Made by a program: the position numbers and the translations under genes. Below are positions 45,262 through 54,400 of a DNA stretch of 64,000 nucleotides, one piece after another; positions within the stretch are counted from its first letter, which is position 1; every line of letters begins with the position of its first letter. This DNA is from Deltaproteobacteria bacterium (GTDB taxonomy: Bacteria; Desulfobacterota; Desulfobacteria; Desulfobacterales; Desulfosarcinaceae): the NCBI GenBank assembly GCA_020444075.1, contig JAHLLR010000007.1, positions 1 through 64,000 of the forward strand, given 5' to 3'. The notes below the pieces were generated by a model. It was not told where the DNA came from. It worked only from the letters and a program-made list of their open reading frames with translations, and did not search any database.

Positions 45262-46596
45262 ATGGACTTCGATGCCGTGATCCATAACGGGATCCTGGTG
45301 ACCGTTGACCAACGCATGCGGATCATCCTCAAGGGTTGGGTCGGCATTCAGGCGGGCATCATCCGGGCTGTTGAAGTTTCCTTACCGGACATGGCACCGC
45401 CTGACGCCCGCCTGACCATCGATGCTGACGGCGGCATCGTCATGCCCGGTCTGGTCAACACCCACACCCACCTGCCCATGTCCCTGTTCCGCGGTTTGGC
45501 CGACGACCTGCCCCTGATCGACTGGCTCAACAGCCACATCTTCCCGACCGAGGCCCGCTTTATCAATCCCGACACGGTACACCGGGGCACCCTGCTCGCC
45601 TGCGCGGAGATGCTGCTCTCCGGCACCACCTGCTGCTGCGGGGGTTATTTTCACGAAGACGCCGTGGCCCGGGCCGTCGCTGAAACCGGCCTGCGGGCCG
45701 TACTGGCCCAGGGGGTCATCGATTTCCCGGCCCCCGGGGTTCCGGATCCGACAAAGAACATCGTCCACGCCAGGGATTATGCCCGGCGGTGGAAGGGCCT
45801 CAACTGGCTGATCACACCGTCCATCTTCTGCCATGCGCCCTACACCTGCAGCGACGGCACCCTGAAAGCCGCCAAGGCAGCCGCCGATGACCTGGGTCTG
45901 CTTTTCCAGGTGCATGTCGCCGAAACCCGCTTCGAGCGCGACCAATCCATCAAAGAGAAGGGCCTCAGCCCCGTCGCCCACCTGGACCGACTGGGGATCC
46001 TCGACCAGCAAACGCTGATGGCGCACTGCGTCTGGGTGGACGATGCCGACATCGCCACCATCAGCCGGCACGGCTGTGCGGTCGCCCACTGCCCGGAGAG
46101 CAACATGAAACTGGCGTCGGGCATCGCACCGGTGACCGGGATGCGGTCAGCGGGGATCACCGTGTCGCTGGGCACCGACGGCTGCGCCAGCAACAACGAC
46201 CTCGATTTGTTCGGTGAGATGGGCACGGCCGCCAAACTGCACAAGGTGGCCACCTTTGATCCCACAGCCCTGGACGCGGCCAGTGTGCTGAAAATGGCCA
46301 CCATCGACGGGGCCCGGGCCATCGGTCTGGCGGATCGGATCGGATCGCTGGAAACCGGCAAACAGGCGGACATCATCGTTATCGATACCCGCGCCCCCCA
46401 CCTGACGCCCATGTACCACCCGGATTCCCACATCGTCTATGCCGCCGGCCGCGCCGACGTGCGCCACGTAATAGTGGCCGGCAGACCGGTGGTCAGGGAC
46501 AGGCACTTGCTGACGATCGACATCGAAGCGGTGATCGATCGGGTCAATGATACCGCCCGCGATATTCGTTCAAGCATCGATGGAGATGCCGAATGA
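45262..46596 (+). CDS. MTA/SAH deaminase paralogue, second copy
   Basis: The 444-residue amidohydrolase shares the family signature NTHTHLPMSLFRGLADDLPL, HVAETRFER, HCPESNMKLASG and LGTDGCASNND with the previous gene, so the two arose by tandem duplication or acquisition. Position of the substrate-lid residues differs, so they may split MTA and SAH or another adenosine derivative between them. ATG 45262 has GGAG upstream; an in-frame start at 45205 lies inside the first copy. Confidence 0.88.
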   Translation: MDFDAVIHNGILVTVDQRMRIILKGWVGIQAGIIRAVEVSLPDMAPPDARLTIDADGGIVMPGLVNTHTHLPMSLFRGLADDLPLIDWLNSHIFPTEARFINPDTVHRGTLLACAEMLLSGTTCCCGGYFHEDAVARAVAETGLRAVLAQGVIDFPAPGVPDPTKNIVHARDYARRWKGLNWLITPSIFCHAPYTCSDGTLKAAKAAADDLGLLFQVHVAETRFERDQSIKEKGLSPVAHLDRLGILDQQTLMAHCVWVDDADIATISRHGCAVAHCPESNMKLASGIAPVTGMRSAGITVSLGTDGCASNNDLDLFGEMGTAAKLHKVATFDPTALDAASVLKMATIDGARAIGLADRIGSLETGKQADIIVIDTRAPHLTPMYHPDSHIVYAAGRADVRHVIVAGRPVVRDRHLLTIDIEAVIDRVNDTARDIRSSIDGDAE

Positions 46597-46686
46597 AGGA
46601 TGAGAACATTCCTTCAATCGACATCGATGGGCGCCAGTAAATCAATCCGTTTTCAGTTTGGGCCATCGTTTCAAAAAGGAAAAAAT

Positions 46687-48396
46687 ATGGATTTCGAAAA
46701 GATCATCACCGCCGCCCGGGGTGACGCCCCGGTGGACCTGCTCCTGACCAACGCCAGAATCATCAACGTCTTTTCCGGCCGTGTCACCGACGGCTGCATC
46801 GCCGTCAACGACGGGTACATAGTGGGTTTCGGCGACTACGACACCGCGGAAGCGATTGACATGAAGGGTCGCTATGTGGCCCCCGGGTTTATCGATTCAC
46901 ACGTCCACATCGAGAGTTCCATGGCCTGCGTCACCGAATTCGCCCGTGCCGTGGCGCCTCACGGCACCACCGCCGTGGTGGCCGACCCCCACGAAATCGC
47001 CAACGTGCTGGGGGCGACCGGCATCGACTACATGCTCCGATCGGCTGAGGATCAGCCCATGGACTGCCTGTTCGCCCTGCCCTCCTGCGTGCCGGCCACG
47101 GACATGGAGACCGCCGGCGCCCGGCTGGATGCCGGGGATCTTGCACCTTTCTTCGCGCATCCGCGCATCGTGGCCCTGGCCGAGATGATGAACTACCCCG
47201 GCGTGATTTTCGCCGATGCGGACGTAATGGCCAAACTGGCCCTGGCCCGCAGCCACCACCGCACCATGGACGGCCACGCCCCGGGGCTTTCCGGCCGCCG
47301 GCTGTTTGCCTACATAGCCGCCGGCATCGCCTCGGACCATGAATGCACCCGGGCCGACGAGGCGCTGGAAAAACTGGAGCTGGGCATGCACATCATGGTT
47401 CGCGAGGGCACCTGCGCCCGCAATCTGGACGCCCTGTTTCCCGTCATCAATACGAATACCTGGCACCGGATGATGTGGTGCACCGACGACCGCCATCCCC
47501 ACGATCTTCTCACCGAAGGCCACGTGGACGCGGTCATCCGCAAAGCCGTGGCCAAAGGGCTGGACCCGATGACGGCCATTCGCATGGGCACGATCAACCC
47601 GGCCGAGTACTTCGGGATCAAGGATGCCGGGGCGATCGCCCCGGGCCGCAAAGCCAATCTGGTGGTCTTTTCCGACCTGGCGGACATCCGTGCAGAAAAG
47701 GTATTTTACCAGGGCCGGACGGTGGCTGAAAACGGCAGGTTGCTGCCGACCGTGCGGCGGCCGGCTGCTGTGTCCGTGCCGCCTTCCATGCGTCTGGACC
47801 CGCGGGGCCTGGATTTTTCCATACCGGCCACAGGCAGCCGCGTGCGTGTCATCCGGGCCGTTGCCGACCAGGTCGTCACCCGCTGCGAAATCATGGCGGT
47901 TGCCGAGAAGGAAGGCTTTGCCGTGGCCGATGTGGCCAGGGATATGGTCAAGCTGGCCGTGGTCGACCGCTACACGGGACAGGCTTGTATCGGCAAGGGC
48001 TTTGTGGCGGGGTTAGGGTTGAAGCGCGGGGCCATCGCCTCCAGCGTGGCCCACGACTCGCACAACATAATCGTAGCAGGGGTCTCGGATGCCGCGATGC
48101 AAGCGGCGGTGGCGGCCGTGGTGGAGATGGGCGGCGGGTTGGCGGCGGTCGGCGACGGCACGGTCCTGGCCGGCCTGCCCCTTCCCGTAGCCGGACTCAT
48201 GTCCGACCAGCCGGTGGAGACCGTCCGGCAGCAGCTGGACCGGGTGATCGCCGCCGCCAAGGAACTGGGCGCCGTCCTTTCCGACCCTTTCATGACGCTG
48301 GGTTTTCTGGCCCTGCCGGTCATCCCGGACCTGAAACTCACCGACAAAGGCTTGGTGGATGTGACCCGGTTCGAAGTTGTGTCTCTTTTTATTTAG
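46687..48396 (+). CDS. ade: adenine deaminase
   Basis: The 569-residue amidohydrolase converts adenine to hypoxanthine and ammonia. The family core is clear: GFIDSHVHIESSMA, TAVVADPHEIANVLG, DDRHPHDLLTEGHVD and AVAHDSHNIIV-like (SVAHDSHNIIVAG). ATG 46687 has AAGGA upstream; codons from 46600 belong to the previous gene's downstream region. It completes the salvage set with the phosphorylase and deaminases and is convergent with the giant synthase. Confidence 0.93.
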   Translation: MDFEKIITAARGDAPVDLLLTNARIINVFSGRVTDGCIAVNDGYIVGFGDYDTAEAIDMKGRYVAPGFIDSHVHIESSMACVTEFARAVAPHGTTAVVADPHEIANVLGATGIDYMLRSAEDQPMDCLFALPSCVPATDMETAGARLDAGDLAPFFAHPRIVALAEMMNYPGVIFADADVMAKLALARSHHRTMDGHAPGLSGRRLFAYIAAGIASDHECTRADEALEKLELGMHIMVREGTCARNLDALFPVINTNTWHRMMWCTDDRHPHDLLTEGHVDAVIRKAVAKGLDPMTAIRMGTINPAEYFGIKDAGAIAPGRKANLVVFSDLADIRAEKVFYQGRTVAENGRLLPTVRRPAAVSVPPSMRLDPRGLDFSIPATGSRVRVIRAVADQVVTRCEIMAVAEKEGFAVADVARDMVKLAVVDRYTGQACIGKGFVAGLGLKRGAIASSVAHDSHNIIVAGVSDAAMQAAVAAVVEMGGGLAAVGDGTVLAGLPLPVAGLMSDQPVETVRQQLDRVIAAAKELGAVLSDPFMTLGFLALPVIPDLKLTDKGLVDVTRFEVVSLFI

Positions 48397-48411
48397 CAGG
48401 GGCGTTCGGGC

Positions 48412-51400
48412 TCATCCGGCCGTTCCAATGGCGGCTTCAAACGCCGCCCGGACCCGATCCGGGAACCGGACGGCCGCCGGCCGGCCCATTTCATCCCGCA
48501 TCACCCACACGGCCCGATGCATGCCATAGGCGATTTTCACCCGCGATCCGTCCGGTTCGAGACGGAAGTAATCCACATGAAAGACCACGCTGCAGGCGCG
48601 CAGCTCCTTGACGGCCAGGGTGAGCAGGACGCGATCAAAGGGCATGGCCTCACGCAGGTGGTCTACGCGGCTCTCCAGGGCCAGGAGTTCTCCCTTTTCA
48701 CCGATCCCCCCAAAGAATTCCGGAATCAGTTCGTAAAAAAAACGGTCCCGGATCTGGCCCTGCCATTCATAGTAGTTGGCGTAATAGATATTGCCCACCA
48801 GGTTGGCGTGGGCCAGGGTGGTTTCAAAGGTCTGCTCGCGCACGATGGGGAGCACCACAGGACCGGACGACGCCATGTACACGACAGGATCATTCTCGCC
48901 GTCGAACAGGTGCGCCAGGGATTCCTGCAGGGGTTCGGGGGTGTCCGGCGCGTCGAACTGCGGGCACATGTCTTCGATGAACTGGCCGTAGTAGGCGGGA
49001 TAGGGGGCCACTTTCGCCACCCCCGGCCCCAGGATCTCCACCCAGGTGGTCTGCAACCTGCAGAAGGCCAGGCGCTGGTATCCGCCGCCCTTGACCATCT
49101 TGCGGAAATCGTAGGAAAGGGTCATGGTGGAGTTCTCCGGTCCGCTGTTATCGGATACCCACATGAGAATTTCGATCCGGTCGCTGGTGCCTGCCTCGCC
49201 CAGGATCTTCAGGTGGCCGTAATTGGTCACACCGCCCCAGCGACCGCTGGCGAACTGGTCGGACATTTCCGCGAGCACCGGCCAGGCCGACGCCTCACGG
49301 GTATTGCCCATCCATTTGATGAAGTTGGAGAAGTAGATGGTGCGGCTCAGGTTGGCGCTGGGCTGGAAGGTCACCGGCAGCCGTTGGACGAACACCAGTT
49401 GGCCCTGGGGACCGCCTTCGATCATCTCGAAAGGGCGGGTCTCATACAGGGGTTCGTATCCCGGGTAATCCGCGGTCAGCAGGTGGGCCGGAACACGCTG
49501 CACCGCCTGTTCACCGACCGTGACGGCCAGAATCTGGGGTGCCCCCCAGGTCAGGCGGATGGCCAGCGTGAGGATCCGGATGGATGTGCCCCCCCCATCG
49601 CTGCCGGCAAACAATACCGCTTGGCCCTTTTTTCTCATGATCGTAAGGCTTGAATCGGCTCGGCCGCCGGCCTTGGCCAGGGTTTCGACCGCCGCCCAGA
49701 CACGCGTGCCGGCGCTGTCCAGCGTCTCCCCCTGGTCGATAAGGCTGTCCAGCACTTCCGATCGGTGATCACCCAGCAAACCATTCCAGCCTTCGCGGTC
49801 TCTGGCGGTGATGGCGGCAAGGTCGCACCCCACCGGGCCGGGCCCGCAGACACACAGGCATGTCCGGTCCTCGTGGGCCAGGGAAACATCCAGAATAGAC
49901 GGTGCCACACCGGCAACCGTCGGCTTGCCGTTCTCCTGCCACCGGACTGCCAGCTGCGATGCGGAAACATCATACCGCCGGGCCGCGGCAAATAGGGCCC
50001 GTTCCAGCATCGGCCGCTCCGTCTCCCGCCGATCCTTTTTGTGCTTGTCATGGATGCCGGGAATGCAGGCCAACTCCAGGTGGGGTGAGGTCAGTGCGAG
50101 ATGTCGACAGGCCTCTTCGATCGCCTGATGCACCAGACGGCCGTCCCGGTCCTCGGGAAAAACCAGGTCGGCCACCGTCGGGTAGGCATCGTGGTGTTTG
50201 AGAATTCTCAGCCGGTAGCCCTGCAGCACCGCTCTCGTCGTGCCGTCATCGCTCACCGCCGCCACCCGGTAGACCAGATCCCGATCCTCCTGGCCCACAA
50301 GCTCCACCCGCACCGTGGCGGGTGTAGATGCGCTGAAAAATTCAGGAAATAGATCCATGCGGTCGATGGACACGGGCAGGCTGGTGTCCTGGGGTACCAG
50401 CAGGGCCGCACTCTGCAGCAGGGTGTCGGTAAAAAAGGCATCGCCCAGGTGCAGGCCGGTATGAGTCTTCTCGTCATAGGCCGCTCCGAAGGCTGAAGCT
50501 GATCGCTGGTCTGCCGGCGTCAGGCGGGCGGTGAAGATCGCCATCCCGGTTTTCTCACCGGTTTCCCGGATATCCCAGACGGTCTGGATGCCCTGGAAGC
50601 GAGTTCCCTGGAAAAGCAGGCTGGTCCGGTACAGGTCGGTCTGCGGCACCAGGGGCATGGGCATGTCCGGGCGGGCAACGGTTTCCATCGGTGCACGATC
50701 GCTCGCACCGAAGACCAGTGTGGCCGCAAAGAAGTCCGACTGAACCCCGGTTCCCCGTTTCCGGATACCGGCATGAACCACGCTTTCGCCATCGTCTTGC
50801 GTCTCGGCCAGCATCGCGCGGATAGTGATGTCGGCGCCGGTTTCCGGGTCCACGGTAATCGGCCGCAGAAGGCGGATATCCCGGAACTGAACCCGCGACG
50901 GTTCCGTGCTGCCGGACAGGTATAGGGCGGCCTGGGCCATGGCCTCCAGCCCGAAGACCGTGGGGAAAAGATAGGATCCCTGGAATTGATGGTCGATCAG
51001 GTAGGGATCGGTCTCAAGGGAGAGGCGGGTAGAGAAAACCGCTTCCACACCGGGGGTCAGATGGGTTCGATGCTCCAGGAATCGCCACCCCCGGGGCGCA
51101 TCGGGCAAGGACTGGTTCCAGGTGTCCATTCCCCCCATACGGGCCGTGACCACTACCTGGCTGCTGCCCGGATCATGGGTAAAGACCTTGAGAAACCGGT
51201 TGACGCCTTCGTCCGTGGGAATCGCATCGATGCCCTTGTCGCGCAGCAGATCCACACTGCCCATGCGGGCCCCCATGCCTTCGTCACGCCAGATGCTGTA
51301 GGCCACAGTGGCCGTCCGGGTCTGGGGGTGATCGGCGGCAAAACCGCGCAGGGCAAGGTCCATCACTTCATTGGAGAATCCGTACCAGCCGTTGCCGGGC

Positions 51401-54400
51401 ATTCCGGTGATGCCGATGATAGATCCCATCCCGACAATCAGTTTGGGCGGGCTGGACGCGAGTGCGTCCAGCAGGTGAAGCATCCCCAGCACCTTGGGTG
51501 CGGTTTCGGCAAAGGCCTGCTCAGGTTTGACCTGGCCGGTGAGCCGCGGCCGGTTGAGCCCGGCGCCATGAATGATCCCGGTAACCGGGCCGAGCCGGTC
51601 GCTGACCGCCGTCAGCATTTTCGCCACCGCATCGGGGTCCGACACATCACAGGGAAAATAGTCGGCCGTCAGACCCAGGGCGGCATACTTGTCCAAAAGG
51701 GTGCGGATCTCCTGCGATGCGGCAGTTGGCGAGCCCTGATCCGGATGCGGAGTTCGCCCCACCAGGGCCAGGCGCGCCCCGGTTTCCCGCGCCACGGCCA
51801 GGGCGCAGGCAGCCGTGATGCCCCGGGCCCCGCCGGTGACGAGGATCACATCATCGCCGGACCACGCGATGTTCCGTTCTTTAAATGCGGCCGGCTGAAG
51901 GAGTCGCGGGGATAACGTCCGGCGGATGCGGTCCAGGTCGTACCCCACGGCGGCAAAGCTGTCCTGGGTGAGCGTCTCGGCCAGGGTTTCCCAGGCGATC
52001 GTCTCTGCCGACAGCGCCGGACAAAAATCCACGACACGAACCCGAAGGTCGGCCCTTTCCAGGTGAAGGCTCGCACCCAGGGCCACGGCGCCACACCGAT
52101 CCAACCGGGCGAAACGTCCATCCCGGCCGAAAAAGCCGCCACCGAACTGAACCCAGACCACGGTGGTGCGCCGTCGCGGGGCACTGGCCGCCGGCGGCAC
52201 CGTTGTCAGGCTGGCCCGCATGCGGATCAACCGCTGCAGCAGGACCGACCGGTCTGTTTCCCGGTGCCCGTTTCTGGGCAGGATGGCAATGATGTGGGAA
52301 AAGGCCGGATCGCGAACCCCCTCGGACGCATCCTCAGCTTCGAAGGCATGCACCTGGGTGTAGGCCCCCCGCTGAAAGAATTGCTGACCGAGTACCGCGG
52401 CCACATCTGCTGTATCGTCACTGTGAAGAATCAACACCCGGGCCTTCTGCCAGTCGTTTTCCGAACGCAGCTGCCAGGTGTCGGGAAACCGGGGATATGG
52501 CGTCTCCACCACATCCATGCCGAAGTTGCGGACCCAAGTGGACTGGTCGGCAGCCAGCGCCGGTGCGGCGCCGGTGATTCCGGCGCCGGCGCCATGCTGT
52601 CCGGCGGCCATTCGGTTCAGGATCACGCTGATCTGGCGCAGACTGCGGGTGAGCAGGGGGTCCATGTCCACGTGAGCCTGGATCCCCATGGAGGTTGCCG
52701 TGCGCTGGACCAGCGTCTTGAGCTTATCCGGCCCCATATGAAGGTCCTCGTCAACCGGCAGGTCCGGATCCAGTGATTCGCCGGAAAACCCGGTGATGCG
52801 GGCGGCCTGGCGCATCAGCTCGGCCAGGGCATCCACGGGCGCAGCCGATGCGGTCTCCAGACCGGCGGCAATCCGATCAACTACATCAGCCAGACTGGCG
52901 TTGGCCAGCGACTGAACATCCACACGACCTGAAACACCGGCATCGGCGGCCAGGTGGGCAATCAGGTCGCCGGCCTTGATGGAGTCCAGGTTCAGATCGT
53001 CGAGGAGCCGCATGGAAAGATCGATGCTTGCATCGGGGAACCCGGTGACTTCAGAAACCCTGGCGAGCAACCGCCGCCCCAGTTCTTTGTGGTCAACTGT
53101 CGGATGATCGGCGGGGGCGTCAGCATCGCCACGCAGCCGTTCGGCGGCATCGGTCAGTTCTCCCAGAGCGGCATTGGCCAGAAGCGCCGGATCAGGGAAA
53201 GTCACCCCGCAGGTCCTGGCGAATTGGGCAATCAGATCGCCGGCTTTGATGGAGTCCAGGTTCAGATCGTCGAGAAGCCGGGATTTTCGGGACAGGGACG
53301 CGAGAGGAAAACCCGTCACATCGGCAACCAGCCGGAACAACCGGTTCTGGATCGTTACCGGTGCTGAATCTCCGGCCGCCGGAACCCCTTTTCCCCCGGC
53401 AGCGGGTTTCACCACCAGGGCTTCGGGATCCCAGAAGGAGAGATCCGCCTGGACCACCCGGTTTAGGAATGCCCCCCTGGCCGCCAGGTAGCGGCTGACC
53501 AGCGCCTCGGGAACCCCGGCGAAGGCTTCAGCCAGGATGGTGGGTATGTCGTCGGCCGGCATGGCGTCAGCCCCGGGGTCCTGCCTGTCGGTCCGGGGCA
53601 GGGTTTCGCAGGGGTTGACCACAAAAGATTTTCGGGCTGCCGGGACAAATGGACGGATCAGTCGGTTTTCAAAAAGCATTTCCCAATGGATCTTTACGCC
53701 ATGGGCAAACATCGCACCGAGCGCGCGGTTGAGGTCCGAGGCACCGCCGGCAGTTCCTTCCACCGGAAGGCATGCCGTCCCCGCCTCACCGAGAACGTCT
53801 CCGGCGAGGCCGGTCAGCACCCGGCCCGGTCCCAGTTCGACGATCAGATCACAGGATGTTGCCATGCTTCGGGCAAGTTGAATAAAATCTACCCGGGACC
53901 TGATCTGCCGGGAGAAATGTTTGTTCAGCGGTTGTTCCGATTCCAGCATAGCCCCATCGACGCTGGAAAATATCCGGCATGCGGCCTTCTCCATCGGTTT
54001 CGCAAGCAGGGCCATTTCGTCCACCTGCCGGGCGGCATCGTCGCACAGCCGGCTGTGAAAAGCACCGGAAACCGGCAGCATGCGGGCACTGATTCCGTTT
54101 TCCTGAGCAATTCTCATCATGGCCCGGACCGCCTCCGTTTCCCCGGAAAGCACGGTCTGCCGGGGGCTGTTGAGGTTGGCCACGGTGAGGTATCCACCGG
54201 CTTTCGGTATCATTGCCAGTGCAGTGGATTCGTCGCACCGGAGGCCGACCATGGCGCCCTGAACCCCGGATTGAGCGGACATGGCCAGTCCGCGGCGGGC
54301 GGAGAATTCCAGGAGCGTGGCGGCATCGAACACCCCGGCGGCAAAACAGGCCGTCAATTCTCCCAGGCTGTGTCCACCGACGGCTTCAGGGCGGATTCCC

